A stretch of DNA of 64,000 nt from Tatumella saanichensis (lineage in GTDB: Bacteria; Pseudomonadota; Gammaproteobacteria; Enterobacterales; Enterobacteriaceae): positions 62,001 through 126,000 of the forward strand of contig NZ_ATMI01000054.1 in the NCBI RefSeq assembly GCF_000439375.1. The letters are read 5' to 3'. Numbering within the stretch: position 1 is the stretch's first letter; each line of letters opens with the position of its first letter. Shown piece by piece: positions 38,366 to 47,923 of this stretch. The position numbers and the translations under genes are program-made. Under the pieces are notes generated by a model. The model was not told the DNA's origin and ran no database searches. It was given only the letters and a program-made list of their open reading frames with translations.

Positions 38366-38470
38366 CTCAAGATCCTCAGTACGTATATCAGGGCAGATCA
38401 CCCAAAAAAGTTACCGGCTATGATCCACAAAGCGGCCTCGGGAAACAACCGTTTGTTGATAAACAACGAT

Positions 38471-38497
38471 AAAAAAAGGCAGGAATCTCTTCCTGCC
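38471..38497 (-). terminator. Terminator of nagE
   Basis: Minus-strand GGCAGGAA, 4-nt loop and TTCCTGCC followed by seven T, 20 bp after the nagE stop. Confidence 0.9.
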
Positions 38498-38516
38498 TCA
38501 CATCATGAGGAGGCTA

Positions 38517-40556
38517 TCAGCCTTTTATTTCAAACAGCGCGGTTTCACCGGCCACGACCTGGTGACCTGCCAGCAGAGTAAGTCCGCTGTATTCATCCAT
38601 ATTACTGATCACCACTGGGCTTATCATTGAGCGGGCATGCTGGTTCAGATAGTCGAGATCCATCTCCAACACAGGCTGACCGGCGATTACCCTGTCCCCT
38701 TCGCTGATCAGACTGCGGAAGCCTTTACCTTCTAGGGCAACGGTATCCAGCCCCATATGTACCACTACCTCAACCCCCTGCTCGGACACCAAGCAGAAAG
38801 CATGGCGGGTGGCAAAAATTTTCACTACTGTGCCTGCCAGCGGGGAGACCACCAGGTGTCCTGTCGGACGGATGGCTACACCGTCACCCACCGCTTTAGA
38901 GGCAAAGGCCTCATCCGGCACTGCTTCCAAGGCCACCACTTCACCGCTGACCGGAGCCAGCAAGGTGGCGACGACCGGCGTTGTGGTGCTCACTACCGAC
39001 TGGGCAGGAGATGGCGCGACCGGTTCGGCAACCGCAGGTTGGGCGATTGTCGCGGCGATCGGCCCTTTGGCCAGCACGGTTTTCATGGCGCTGGCAATGG
39101 TTTCGGCACGGGTACCGACCACAATTTGCACGCTCTGCTGATTAAGACGGATCACCCCGGCCGCGCCCAATTTTCTCGCCAGTTGATCATTGACTTGTGA
39201 CGAGTCAGCCACCCCGAGACGTAATCGTGTGATACAGGCATCGATATTGGTCAGATTCTGCGAGCCACCGATGGCACTGATATAACGGCGTGCCAGCATT
39301 TCGGTTTCAGATTCACCGTCTTGCTGTGGCATTAGGTTTTCATCATAACCTTCCGTCTCATCCCCGGATACCGCCAGCTCACGGCCCGGCGTTTTCAGGT
39401 CGAATTTGACGATAGTAAAGCGAAACACCACATAGTAAATCACGAAGAACACCAGCCCTTGCGGGATCAACATATACCAGTGGGTCGCCAGCGGATTACG
39501 GCTGGAGAGCACCAGATCCACCAGCCCTGCGCTAAATCCAAAGCCGGCAATCCAGTGCATATGGGCGGCAATAAACACCGAAATACCGGTCAGCGCCGCA
39601 TGGATAAAGAACAGTACCGGCGCGACGAACATAAAGGAGAATTCCAGCGGCTCGGTAATGCCAGTAAAGAAAGCAGCGAAGGCTGCAGCCAGCATAATAC
39701 CACCGACTTTGGCGCGGTTTTCCGGGCGCGCACTGCGCCAGATGGCCAGCGCTGCTCCCGGTAAGCCAAACATCATAATCGGGAAGAAACCGGCCTGGTA
39801 ACGGCCAGTGATCCCTGGGATACCGGTGCCTTTAGCGATAGATTGTTCGCCACCGAGGAAGTTTGGAATGTCGTTGATCCCGGCGACATCAAACCAAAAC
39901 ACCGAGTTCAGGGCGTGATGTAGACCGACGGGGATCAGCAGACGGTTAAAGAACGCATAGATCCCTGCCCCAACCGCACCCAATTTCTGAATATGCTCGC
40001 CAAAGGTTACCAGAGCACCGAAAATCATCGGCCAAATGTACATCAGGATAAAGGCCACCAAGATCATCAAAAAAGAGACCAGGATCGGCACCAGACGTCG
40101 CCCACTGAAGAAGGAGAAAGCCTTGGGCAACTCGACGTGACTGAATCGGTTATACACTTCGGCGGACAGCACCCCCACTAAAATACCGACGAACTGGTTA
40201 TTAATTTTGCCGAAGGCGGCTGGCACCTGATCAACGGGGATTTTCTGGATCATGGCCACCGCGGCAGGGGAACAGAGAGTAGTGACCACCAAGAAACCGA
40301 CATAACCGGTCAGGGCAGCAGCACCGTCTTTATCTTTGGACATGCCGTAGGCGACACCGATCGCAAACAGCACCGACATATTATCGATGATGGCCGAGCC
40401 GGATTTAATCAGCAAGGCCGCGAAGGCATTTCCGGCCCCCCAGCTATCGGGATCCAGCCAGTAGCCGATGCCCATTAGGATCGCTGCGGCAGGAAGTGTT
40501 GCCACCGGCACCATCAGTGCCCGCCCCACTTTCTGCATATAACTTAATATATTCAC
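38517..40556 (-). CDS. nagE: N-acetylglucosamine-specific PTS enzyme IICBA
   Basis: It imports and phosphorylates N-acetylglucosamine to GlcNAc-6-P. The 679-residue three-domain protein has a membrane EIIC (about 1-390, several TMs, GITEPLEFSFMF), then EIIB with the phosphocysteine Cys441 in NIDACITRLRL, a Pro/Ala/Val linker, and EIIA with the phosphohistidine His600 in VVVHMGLDTV. It is somewhat longer than E. coli NagE (648), mostly in the linkers. It diverges from nagBACD, and GlcNAc-6-P relieves NagC repression of both. Confidence 0.97.
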   Translation of the reverse strand: MNILSYMQKVGRALMVPVATLPAAAILMGIGYWLDPDSWGAGNAFAALLIKSGSAIIDNMSVLFAIGVAYGMSKDKDGAAALTGYVGFLVVTTLCSPAAVAMIQKIPVDQVPAAFGKINNQFVGILVGVLSAEVYNRFSHVELPKAFSFFSGRRLVPILVSFLMILVAFILMYIWPMIFGALVTFGEHIQKLGAVGAGIYAFFNRLLIPVGLHHALNSVFWFDVAGINDIPNFLGGEQSIAKGTGIPGITGRYQAGFFPIMMFGLPGAALAIWRSARPENRAKVGGIMLAAAFAAFFTGITEPLEFSFMFVAPVLFFIHAALTGISVFIAAHMHWIAGFGFSAGLVDLVLSSRNPLATHWYMLIPQGLVFFVIYYVVFRFTIVKFDLKTPGRELAVSGDETEGYDENLMPQQDGESETEMLARRYISAIGGSQNLTNIDACITRLRLGVADSSQVNDQLARKLGAAGVIRLNQQSVQIVVGTRAETIASAMKTVLAKGPIAATIAQPAVAEPVAPSPAQSVVSTTTPVVATLLAPVSGEVVALEAVPDEAFASKAVGDGVAIRPTGHLVVSPLAGTVVKIFATRHAFCLVSEQGVEVVVHMGLDTVALEGKGFRSLISEGDRVIAGQPVLEMDLDYLNQHARSMISPVVISNMDEYSGLTLLAGHQVVAGETALFEIKG

Positions 40557-40667
40557 TCATTCCCCCTCATAAACCAGGCCATCATCTTATTAGTGTACTG
40601 TCTGGCGTTGCCAGACAGGGTTTGTTAGCGTCGGATACAGCGTTGTGCAGTGGAGTGTATGAAGATT

Positions 40668-40688
40668 TTAATTTTCACCGCAAATTAA
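40668..40688. promoter_or_regulatory. NagC-like operator, nagE side
   Basis: TTAATTT-N7-AAATTAA is a perfect 7-bp-arm inverted repeat centred on CACC, A/T-rich as in NagC sites. It lies 112 bp upstream of nagE. A second similar site lies about 96 bp away toward nagB. Confidence 0.5.
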
Positions 40689-40700
40689 ATCGCACTTTTA

Positions 40701-40716
40701 CGTGATACACATCAAG
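40701..40716. promoter_or_regulatory. CRP-like site in the nagE-nagB region
   Basis: CGTGA-N6-TCAAG matches 7 of 10 CRP consensus bases. It lies between the two NagC-like operators, as in the E. coli nag switch. The match is weak. Confidence 0.35.
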
Positions 40717-40761
40717 ATAATTTCCTTTGCAAGAGTGATGCCACTGGTAACAATCGGTGAC

Positions 40762-40786
40762 TTATTTTATTCTGCGAATTATCGTT
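40762..40786. promoter_or_regulatory. NagC-like operator, nagB side
   Basis: An A/T-rich imperfect palindrome around TTATTCTGCGAATTAT with a central G/C pair. Its centre is about 96 bp from the nagE-side operator, close to the ~93 bp that allows NagC DNA looping in E. coli. Confidence 0.4.
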
Positions 40787-40884
40787 ACAGTATGATTATC
40801 GGGATGCTATGGTGTCGGGTGAGCGGCTAATGACGACACCGGCCATGCTCACCGCTGACTGATTCCGGACCTATGAGGTAATGC

Positions 40885-41685
40885 ATGAGACTCCTTCCGC
40901 TGGCAACGTCCGCCGATGTTTCGCGCTGGGCCGCTCGCCATATCACACAACGTATTAATGCCTTCCAGCCTACCGCTGAACGCCCTTTTGTCCTCGGGCT
41001 CCCCACCGGAGGCACTCCGTTACAGACTTACCGCTGCCTGATTGATAGCGTGCAGCGCGGCGAGGTCAGTTTTCAACATGTCGTGACCTTTAATATGGAT
41101 GAATATGTGGGATTACCCAAACATCATCCGCAAAGTTATCATCATTTTATGCATGAGAATTTCTTTGACCATATTGATATTCAGCCGGAGAATATCAATT
41201 TACTGGACGGTAACGCTGTAGACACCGAGGCGGAATGCCGCCGCTATGAAGAGAAAATCCGCCACTATGGAAAAATCCATCTGTTTATGGGCGGGGTCGG
41301 TAATGACGGGCATATTGCCTTTAACGAGCCGGCCTCCTCTCTGGCGTCACGGACCCGGATCAAAACCCTGACCCAGGAAACCCGTGTTGCGAACTCACGT
41401 TTTTTTGATGGCGAGGTCGATAAAGTGCCCCGTCATGCGCTGACCGTGGGTGTCGGTACCTTGATGGATGCCGAAGAAATTATGATCTTGGTGACCGGGC
41501 GACAGAAAGCCCTGGCACTACAAGCTGCGGTGGAAGGCAATGTGAACCATCTGTGGACCATCAGTTGCCTGCAGCTTCACCCGCGCGGCATTATTGTCTG
41601 TGACGACGCCTCCACCCAAGAGCTGAAAGTAAAAACCGTCAATTACTTCCGCGAAATGGAAGCCGAGGCGATTAACGCCTCCTAA
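40885..41685 (+). CDS. nagB: Glucosamine-6-phosphate deaminase
   Basis: It converts glucosamine-6-P to fructose-6-P and ammonia, allosterically activated by GlcNAc-6-P in E. coli. At 266 residues it has the E. coli length. Active-site motifs are [23 protein letters not shown] (catalytic Asp about 72) and [19 protein letters not shown] (His143 and Glu148 region). It is first in nagBACD, with GAGGTAATGC upstream of the ATG. Confidence 0.98.
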   Translation: MRLLPLATSADVSRWAARHITQRINAFQPTAERPFVLGLPTGGTPLQTYRCLIDSVQRGEVSFQHVVTFNMDEYVGLPKHHPQSYHHFMHENFFDHIDIQPENINLLDGNAVDTEAECRRYEEKIRHYGKIHLFMGGVGNDGHIAFNEPASSLASRTRIKTLTQETRVANSRFFDGEVDKVPRHALTVGVGTLMDAEEIMILVTGRQKALALQAAVEGNVNHLWTISCLQLHPRGIIVCDDASTQELKVKTVNYFREMEAEAINAS

Positions 41686-41752
41686 ATTTGCCAGTCTAAT
41701 GACGATCACAGGTACAGCCTGGATCAACGGGAAGAACCCGGGAGAAAACCGA

Positions 41753-42901
41753 ATGTATGCGTTAGTCAATGGCCGGGTGTATACCGGAATGCAGATGCTG
41801 GATGATCACGCGGTGGTGATCGATAACGGCCTGATCGAAGCCATCTGCCCCACAGACCAGCTACCGGCCACCGTTCGTCGGGTGGACACCGCTGGTGCCT
41901 ATGTTTCGGCGGGCTTTATCGATCTGCAGCTTAACGGCTGCGGCGGTGTGCAGTTTAATGACAGCCTAGACGCACTCAGTCTGCGGACCCTGACCACCAT
42001 GCAACAGGCCAATGAAAAATCTGGTTGTACCAGCTTTCTGCCGACCCTGATCACCAGTAGCGATGAGATGATCATCAAAGCCATCGACACCATGAATCAG
42101 TGGCTTTCTCTGCATCCCCATCAGGCGCTGGGTCTGCATATCGAAGGGCCATGGCTGAATGTGGCGAAAAAAGGGACCCATGATGCGGCTCTGATCCGCC
42201 CCTGTGACCCCGCACTGCTAGAGATAATTTGTCGTAATGCGGCGGCGGTGCGCAAGGTCACCCTAGCACCGGAAAATGTCAGCGCGGAGGCGATTGCCGC
42301 CTTAAGCCAAGCCGGTATTGTGGTGTCTGCCGGACACTCTAATGCCAGCTACGACCAGGCTATGGCCGGTTTCTCCGCTGGCGTTAGCTTTGCCACCCAT
42401 CTGTATAACGCCATGCCAACCTTTGCTGGCCGTACTCCGGGGCTTATCGGTGCCGTCTTTGATTCCCCTGATGTCTATTGCGGCATTATCGCCGACGGCC
42501 TACATGTGCATTACGCCAATCTGCGTAATGCCAAGCGCATCAAAGGGGATAAGCTGATCCTGGTGACTGATGCAACCGCCCCTGCCGGAGCAGAGATTGA
42601 TCAGTTCATTTTTGCCGGCAAAACCATATACTATCGGGACGGTTTGTGCGTGGATGAAAACGGTACGCTCAGTGGTTCCTCTCTGACCATGATTGAAGCG
42701 GTGCGTAACAGTGTTGAGCATCTGGGGATCCCTCTCGACGAATCCCTGCGAATGGCGACTCTCTACCCCGCTCGGGCTATCGGCGTCGAAAAACAGCTAG
42801 GCTCACTGCAGCGCGGTAAAGTCGCTAACCTGACGGTTTTCACACGCAACTTTGACATAATTAAAACCATCGTTAACGGTAACGAGGTTTTCAGCAGGTA
42901 A
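41753..42901 (+). CDS. nagA: N-acetylglucosamine-6-phosphate deacetylase
   Basis: It removes acetate from GlcNAc-6-P to give glucosamine-6-P for NagB. The start at 41753 gives [12 protein letters not shown] and 382 residues as in E. coli; an ATG 18 codons upstream lies in the nagB-nagA gap and is less likely. Amidohydrolase motifs are [41 protein letters not shown] and [10 protein letters not shown] (catalytic Asp). GGGAGAAAACCGA supplies the ribosome-binding site. Confidence 0.97.
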   Translation: MYALVNGRVYTGMQMLDDHAVVIDNGLIEAICPTDQLPATVRRVDTAGAYVSAGFIDLQLNGCGGVQFNDSLDALSLRTLTTMQQANEKSGCTSFLPTLITSSDEMIIKAIDTMNQWLSLHPHQALGLHIEGPWLNVAKKGTHDAALIRPCDPALLEIICRNAAAVRKVTLAPENVSAEAIAALSQAGIVVSAGHSNASYDQAMAGFSAGVSFATHLYNAMPTFAGRTPGLIGAVFDSPDVYCGIIADGLHVHYANLRNAKRIKGDKLILVTDATAPAGAEIDQFIFAGKTIYYRDGLCVDENGTLSGSSLTMIEAVRNSVEHLGIPLDESLRMATLYPARAIGVEKQLGSLQRGKVANLTVFTRNFDIIKTIVNGNEVFSR

Positions 42902-42908
42902 GCATTGA

Positions 42909-44129
42909 ATGGTCACCGGCAAACAAACGCAAATTGGTAATATCGATCTGGTAAAGCAGTTAAACAGCGCCGCGGTCTACCGGCTTATTGATCAACAGGG
43001 ACCGATTTCCCGGATCCGGGTGGCTGAAATCAGCCAGCTTGCGCCGGCCAGTGTGACCAAAATTACCCGCCAACTGATTGAGCGTGGTTTGATCAAAGAA
43101 GTTGAGCAGCAGGCTTCAACCGGCGGCCGCAGGGCAATCTCGATTATCAGCGAACATCAGGGTTTTCATACCATCGCGATCCGGCTCGGACGCCAGGACA
43201 CCACCGTGGCCCTGTTCGACCTTGGCGGCAGTCAGCTGGCGGAACATCATTATCCACTACCGGCTGACAGCCTACCAGCCCTGGAAGAGGCGCTGTTTAA
43301 CGCCATCGACCATTTTATTGCCGCGCAACAGGATATCTTACAGGAACTGATTGCCATCTCCGTGATCCTGCCAGGACTGGTCGACCCTGACCAAGGCGTG
43401 GTGCGTTTTATGCCGCACCTCGGTGAAGTACACTGGACTCTGGTCGCAAATCTGACCCGCCGTTTCGCAATTCCCGGTTTTGTCGGCCACGATATCCGCA
43501 GTTTGGCCTTAGCAGAGCACTATTTTGGCGCAAGCCGCGACTGTTCTGACTCCATTTTGGTGCGTATCCACCGTGGAACCGGTGCCGGAATTATTATTAA
43601 CGGCAATATTTTTCTCGGTTGCCACGGCAATGTCGGCGAGATCGGCCATATTCAGGTCGATCCACTGGGCGAGCGTTGTTACTGCGGTAACTTTGGTTGC
43701 TTGGAAACCATTGCCTCAAATACGGCGATTATTCAACGCGCTAAAAAACTGCTGGAACAGGGCTATCCCAGCAGCTTGCGAGAGAGCGACTGTCAGATCA
43801 GCGATATCTGTCAGGCCGCTAACCGAGGAGACCCGCTGGCAGAACTGCTGATCAAAGACGTGGCGCTGCAACTTGGTAAAGTGATCGCTATCAGCATTAA
43901 CCTGTTTAACCCGCAAAAAGTGGTGCTGGCCGGTGAACTGACCGCCGCCGACGCTATCCTATTTCCGGTGATCCAGCGCTGTATTGATACTCAGACATTA
44001 AACGATTTCCGCCGCAATCTGCCGGTGGTTCGTTCCCGTCTCGACAACCGTTCAGCCATCGGTGCCTTTGCCTTGGCAAAACGGGCGATGCTTAACGGTC
44101 TGCTGCTGCAACATCTACTCGGTGAGTAG
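42909..44129 (+). CDS. nagC: N-acetylglucosamine repressor NagC
   Basis: A ROK-family transcriptional repressor of nagE and nagBACD that responds to GlcNAc-6-P. At 406 residues it equals E. coli NagC. An N-terminal winged HTH (about 20-80, ISRIRVAEISQLAPASVTKITRQL) is followed by the ROK domain with GHDIRSLALAEHYFGA and the zinc motif CYCGNFGCLETIAS. It begins 8 bp after nagA, so the repressor is made from the operon it controls. Confidence 0.97.
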   Translation: MVTGKQTQIGNIDLVKQLNSAAVYRLIDQQGPISRIRVAEISQLAPASVTKITRQLIERGLIKEVEQQASTGGRRAISIISEHQGFHTIAIRLGRQDTTVALFDLGGSQLAEHHYPLPADSLPALEEALFNAIDHFIAAQQDILQELIAISVILPGLVDPDQGVVRFMPHLGEVHWTLVANLTRRFAIPGFVGHDIRSLALAEHYFGASRDCSDSILVRIHRGTGAGIIINGNIFLGCHGNVGEIGHIQVDPLGERCYCGNFGCLETIASNTAIIQRAKKLLEQGYPSSLRESDCQISDICQAANRGDPLAELLIKDVALQLGKVIAISINLFNPQKVVLAGELTAADAILFPVIQRCIDTQTLNDFRRNLPVVRSRLDNRSAIGAFALAKRAMLNGLLLQHLLGE

Positions 44130-44161
44130 ATGACCTATTATTACTGATGCGGAATGACCTA

Positions 44162-44914
44162 ATGACCCTTAAAAACGTAATCTGCGACATTGATGGCGTG
44201 CTGATGCACGACAATACCCCAGTGAAAGGGGCGAAGGAGTTCCTGCATGGTCTGCTGGAGAAAGAAGTACCGCTGGTGGTACTGACTAACTACCCTTCTC
44301 AGACCGAGCAGGACCTGGCTAACCGTTTCTCCTCTGCCGGGATCAACCTGCCGGAGTCCATCTTCTATACCTCAGCGATGGCGACCGCTGATTTCCTGCG
44401 CCGTCAGGAAGGCAAAAAAGCCTATGTGATCGGTGAAGGTGCGCTGATCCATGAACTGTACAAAGCCGGATTCACCATTACCGATATTAATCCTGACTTT
44501 GTGATCGTCGGTGAAACCCGCTCCTTTAACTGGGAGATGATGCACAAGGCTGCCAGCTTTGTGGCCAACGGGGCGCGTTTTATTGCCACCAACCCCGATT
44601 CCCATGCCCGCGGCTATGTCCCCGCCTGTGGAGCCCTTTGTGCGGGTATTGAACGCATTACTGGCCGTACCCCGTTCGTGGTGGGTAAACCCAGCCCTTA
44701 CATTATGCGGGCAGCCCTGAATAAGATGCATGCCCACTCGGAAGATACCGTAATCATCGGCGATAACCTGCGTACCGATATTCTGGCAGGCTTCCAAGCG
44801 GGGCTAAAAACTATCCTCGTACTCTCTGGAGTGTCCGGCCCCGACGATGTGGATGTAATGCCGTTCCGCCCAGATTGGATCTATCCTTCAGTCGCCGATA
44901 TTGACCTGTTTTAG
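44162..44914 (+). CDS. nagD: Ribonucleotide monophosphatase NagD (UmpH)
   Basis: A HAD-superfamily phosphatase acting on UMP and other nucleotides; despite its operon position it is not required for GlcNAc use. The start at 44162 (MTLKNVICDIDGVLMHDN) gives 250 residues as in E. coli, five codons inside a possible earlier ATG. The catalytic Asp pair is in CDIDGV, the cap region follows, and IIGDNLRTDILAG is motif III/IV. It follows nagC after 32 bp. Confidence 0.95.
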   Translation: MTLKNVICDIDGVLMHDNTPVKGAKEFLHGLLEKEVPLVVLTNYPSQTEQDLANRFSSAGINLPESIFYTSAMATADFLRRQEGKKAYVIGEGALIHELYKAGFTITDINPDFVIVGETRSFNWEMMHKAASFVANGARFIATNPDSHARGYVPACGALCAGIERITGRTPFVVGKPSPYIMRAALNKMHAHSEDTVIIGDNLRTDILAGFQAGLKTILVLSGVSGPDDVDVMPFRPDWIYPSVADIDLF

Positions 44915-45234
44915 TCATAGCCCTTTCTAATACTACCGGCCGCAGTTCTCCCCCTCTCCCTCCCTGACAGGCCGGTATTTCTCACTCTTCTTCCCTTTTC
45001 TAGTATCGGGCAAAAAACAAACAGCTTTGGGGTTTTATTGATTTTCATCTAAAAAAACAGCCATTTTATTGAATAAATTCTAACATTAGTGCCTCAGCAA
45101 CAACTATTTTTTATTGCGGGGTTAAAATGCTTGCAATGGTTGGGGGAAATAGCGCATTTTCTTATGTATCGCGCCGGACAGGCCGCAATAATCTTATAAA
45201 CAACATTACCGTTACAGGGACTCAGGAGTAGATT
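44915..45234 (+). other. nagD-asnB intergenic region
   Basis: A 320-bp A/T-rich stretch without a credible ORF. AGGAG lies 7 nt before asnB. I could not identify a convincing terminator for nagD or a consensus promoter for asnB. Confidence 0.4.
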
Positions 45235-46899
45235 ATGTGTTCGATTTTTGGTGTTCTGGATCTGAAAACCGATCCGGTTGAATTGCGTAAAAAGGCGTTG
45301 GAGCTTTCCCGCCTGATGCGTCATCGTGGCCCAGACTGGTCAGGGATCTATGCTGATGACAATGCTATCCTCGCCCACGAACGCTTATCTATCGTTGATG
45401 TCAATAATGGTGCTCAGCCACTGTACAACGCCGCCGGTACCCATGTGCTGGCCGTTAACGGCGAAATTTATAACCACCAGCAGCTGCGCGAGCAATTAAG
45501 CGACCGCTACGAATTCCAGACCGGTTCAGACTGTGAAGTGATCTTGGCGTTATACCAAGAGAAAGGGGTCGATTTCCTCGACGAACTGCAGGGGATGTTT
45601 GCTTTTATCCTGTATGACAAAGAGAAAAACAGCTGGCTGATTGGTCGTGACCATATCGGTATCATCCCGTTATACATTGGTTACGACGAACACGGTAACC
45701 TGTACGCAGCGTCAGAAATGAAAGCGCTGGTGCCAGTATGCCGCACCATCAGTGAATTCCCGCCAGGAAGTTACATGTCCAGCACCGATCGCGAGATCCA
45801 TCAGTATTACAAACGCGACTGGATGGAATACAAAAACGTTGCTCACAACGAAACCGATAAAGAGGCTCTGAAAAACGCCCTTGAAGAATCAGTGAAGAGC
45901 CACCTGATGTCAGATGTACCTTATGGCGTCCTGTTGTCTGGCGGCCTGGATTCTTCGATCATCTCTGCCGTGACCAAGCGTTTTGCCGGTAAACGTGTGG
46001 AAGATCAAGATAAGAGCGATGCGTGGTGGCCACAGCTGCACTCTTTTGCCGTCGGTTTGAAAGGCGCACCTGACCTGAAAGCGGCCAAAGAAGTGGCTGA
46101 CTCGCTAGGCACCGTGCATCATGAAATTAACTTCACCGTTCAGGAAGGTTTGGATGCGATCCGTGATGTGATTTATCACATCGAGACCTACGATGTGACC
46201 ACTATCCGAGCCTCGACCCCGATGTACCTGATGTCTCGCAAAATTAAAGCAATGGGTATCAAAATGGTGTTGTCTGGTGAAGGGGCTGATGAAGTATTCG
46301 GCGGTTACCTCTATTTCCACAAAGCACCGAACGCCAAAGAGTTCCACGAAGAAAACGTGCGTAAGTTGGCCGCCCTGCACATGTATGACTGTGCCCGAGC
46401 CAACAAAGCGATGTCTGCCTGGGGAGTTGAAGCCCGGGTGCCGTTCTTGGATAAAAAATTCCTTGATGTGGCAATGCGAATTAACCCTGAAGATAAAATG
46501 TGTGGCAACAACGGTAAAATGGAAAAACACATCCTACGTGAATGTTTCTCCTCTTACCTGCCACACAACGTCGCATGGCGTCAGAAAGAGCAGTTTTCTG
46601 ACGGTGTCGGCTACAGCTGGATCGATAGCCTGAAAGCGGTGGCTGCAGAACAGATCACCGATCAGCAACTGGAAATGGCGCACTTCCGTTTCCCGCACAA
46701 TACGCCGACCTCGAAAGAAGCGTATCTTTACCGTGAAATTTTTGAAGAGCTGTTCCCAGTGGCAACCGCAGCAGAATGTGTACCAGGTGGTCCGTCTGTC
46801 GCTTGTTCGTCTGCCAAAGCCATCGAGTGGGATGAAGCCTTTAAAAATATGGATGACCCATCAGGACGTGCGGTAGGCGTACACCAGTCCGCTTACTAA
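45235..46899 (+). CDS. asnB: Asparagine synthetase B (glutamine-hydrolysing)
   Basis: It makes asparagine from aspartate, glutamine and ATP. The 554 residues equal E. coli AsnB. The N-terminal Ntn glutaminase has Cys2 as nucleophile (MCSIFGVLDLK), with LMRHRGPDWSG and LAVNGEIYNH in the glutamine site. The C-terminal synthetase domain has the PP-loop LLSGGLDSSI and SGEGADEVFGGY. GGACTCAGGAGTAG upstream supplies a strong ribosome-binding site. It ends in a clear terminator and precedes the Met/Leu/Gln tRNA cluster, as in E. coli. Confidence 0.98.
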   Translation: MCSIFGVLDLKTDPVELRKKALELSRLMRHRGPDWSGIYADDNAILAHERLSIVDVNNGAQPLYNAAGTHVLAVNGEIYNHQQLREQLSDRYEFQTGSDCEVILALYQEKGVDFLDELQGMFAFILYDKEKNSWLIGRDHIGIIPLYIGYDEHGNLYAASEMKALVPVCRTISEFPPGSYMSSTDREIHQYYKRDWMEYKNVAHNETDKEALKNALEESVKSHLMSDVPYGVLLSGGLDSSIISAVTKRFAGKRVEDQDKSDAWWPQLHSFAVGLKGAPDLKAAKEVADSLGTVHHEINFTVQEGLDAIRDVIYHIETYDVTTIRASTPMYLMSRKIKAMGIKMVLSGEGADEVFGGYLYFHKAPNAKEFHEENVRKLAALHMYDCARANKAMSAWGVEARVPFLDKKFLDVAMRINPEDKMCGNNGKMEKHILRECFSSYLPHNVAWRQKEQFSDGVGYSWIDSLKAVAAEQITDQQLEMAHFRFPHNTPTSKEAYLYREIFEELFPVATAAECVPGGPSVACSSAKAIEWDEAFKNMDDPSGRAVGVHQSAY

Positions 46900-46917
46900 T
46901 ACTGATTGTTAGTGACG

Positions 46918-46947
46918 AAAAGGCCGTGTTCAGCACGGCCTTTTTTT
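46918..46947 (+). terminator. Terminator of asnB
   Basis: AAGGCCGTG, 5-nt loop and CACGGCCTT followed by T-run, 18 bp past the asnB stop. Confidence 0.92.
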
Positions 46948-47105
46948 ATGTCTGTGACTTTCCCCCATTCATCAGCGTTACCACGGTTTTCTTTGAATTA
47001 TCAGGGACAACCCCCTATTTATCGTAAAATCTGCACAATAAATAATCATTATGGTTACTGACCAGTCAAACAACGCTTTTACGCTAAAAAACGTCAAAAA
47101 AGGTG

Positions 47106-47134
47106 TTGACGATCAGGGGCCAACTCCGCATAAT
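47106..47134 (+). promoter_or_regulatory. Promoter of the Met-Leu-Gln tRNA operon
   Basis: TTGACG, a 17-bp spacer and CATAAT, then GC-rich discriminator GCGCCC. An A-rich segment (AAAAAACGTCAAAAAAGG) upstream resembles an UP element. The layout is that of a growth-rate- and ppGpp-controlled stable RNA promoter. Confidence 0.72.
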
Positions 47135-47173
47135 GCGCCCCGCAACGCCGTTGAAGGTAACGCAAAATATTAT

Positions 47174-47250
47174 GGCTACGTAGCTCAGTTGGTTAGAGCA
47201 CATCACTCATAATGATGGGGTCACAGGTTCGAATCCCGTCGTAGCCACCA
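47174..47250 (+). tRNA. metT: tRNA-Met (elongator, CAU)
   Basis: 77 nt with CCA encoded and anticodon loop ending CTCATAA. The first base pair G-C and this context mark it as elongator rather than initiator tRNA. It is first in a seven-tRNA operon whose order matches E. coli metT-leuW-glnU-glnW-metU-glnV-glnX. Confidence 0.96.
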
Positions 47251-47256
47251 TAATAT

Positions 47257-47341
47257 GCGGGAGTGGCGAAATTGGTAGACGCACCAGATTTAGGTTCTGG
47301 CGCCGCAAGGTGTGCGAGTTCAAGTCTCGCCTCCCGCACCA
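47257..47341 (+). tRNA. leuW: tRNA-Leu(UAG)
   Basis: 85 nt with a long variable arm (class II), anticodon TAG in GATTTAGGT, and encoded CCA. It follows the Met tRNA after 6 nt. Confidence 0.96.
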
Positions 47342-47367
47342 TTTTACGTTATCTTTAAGGCAGCAAC

Positions 47368-47442
47368 TGGGATATCGCCAAGCGGTAAGGCACCGGTTTT
47401 TGATACCGGCATTCCCTGGTTCGAATCCAGGTATCCCAGCCA
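47368..47442 (+). tRNA. glnU: tRNA-Gln(UUG)
   Basis: 75 nt with U1 start (TGGGATATC), anticodon TTG and CCA encoded. Confidence 0.96.
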
Positions 47443-47463
47443 ATTTCGATGTGCCTCATGAAA

Positions 47464-47538
47464 TGGGATATCGCCAAGCGGTAAGGCACCGGTTTTTGAT
47501 ACCGGCATTCCCTGGTTCGAATCCAGGTATCCCAGCCA
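47464..47538 (+). tRNA. glnW: tRNA-Gln(UUG), second copy
   Basis: 75 nt, identical to the preceding Gln tRNA, after a 21-nt spacer. Confidence 0.96.
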
Positions 47539-47557
47539 CATTGAACAGCAATACTCA

Positions 47558-47634
47558 GGCTACGTAGCTCAGTTGGTTAGAGCACATCACTCATAATGAT
47601 GGGGTCACAGGTTCGAATCCCGTCGTAGCCACCA
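47558..47634 (+). tRNA. metU: tRNA-Met (elongator, CAU), second copy
   Basis: 77 nt, identical to the first Met tRNA of the operon. Confidence 0.96.
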
Positions 47635-47640
47635 GATTAT

Positions 47641-47715
47641 TGGGGTGTCGCCAAGCGGTAAGGCACTGGTTTCTGATACCAGCATTCCGGGGTTCGAATC
47701 CCTGCACCCCAGCCA
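47641..47715 (+). tRNA. glnV: tRNA-Gln(CUG)
   Basis: 75 nt, anticodon CTG (TTTCTGATA), CCA encoded, 6 nt after the second Met tRNA. Confidence 0.96.
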
Positions 47716-47757
47716 AATTTTAGTAGCACCCAGTTTCATAATTACAAAAGCACCAAT

Positions 47758-47832
47758 TGGGGTGTCGCCAAGCGGTAAGGCACTGGTTTCTGATACCAGC
47801 ATTCCGGGGTTCGAATCCCTGCACCCCAGCCA
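47758..47832 (+). tRNA. glnX: tRNA-Gln(CUG), second copy
   Basis: 75 nt, identical to the preceding CUG-decoding Gln tRNA. It is last in the operon, directly followed by the terminator. Confidence 0.96.
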
Positions 47833-47837
47833 TTTTA

Positions 47838-47864
47838 AAAGCTCACTACGGTGGGCTTTTTTTC
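47838..47864 (+). terminator. Terminator of the Met-Leu-Gln tRNA operon
   Basis: AAAGCTCAC, TACG loop and GTGGGCTTT followed by a T-run, with one G-U pair. Confidence 0.88.
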
Positions 47865-47883
47865 TTTGTGCCGAAAAAAAACA

Positions 47884-47908
47884 TAAAAAAACGGCCCGTA
47901 GGCCGTTT
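47884..47908 (-). terminator. Terminator of ubiF
   Basis: Minus-strand AACGGCC, TACG loop and GGCCGTT followed by TTTTT, 16 bp after the ubiF stop. Confidence 0.85.
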
Positions 47909-47923
47909 CGCGCAAAGAGTATC

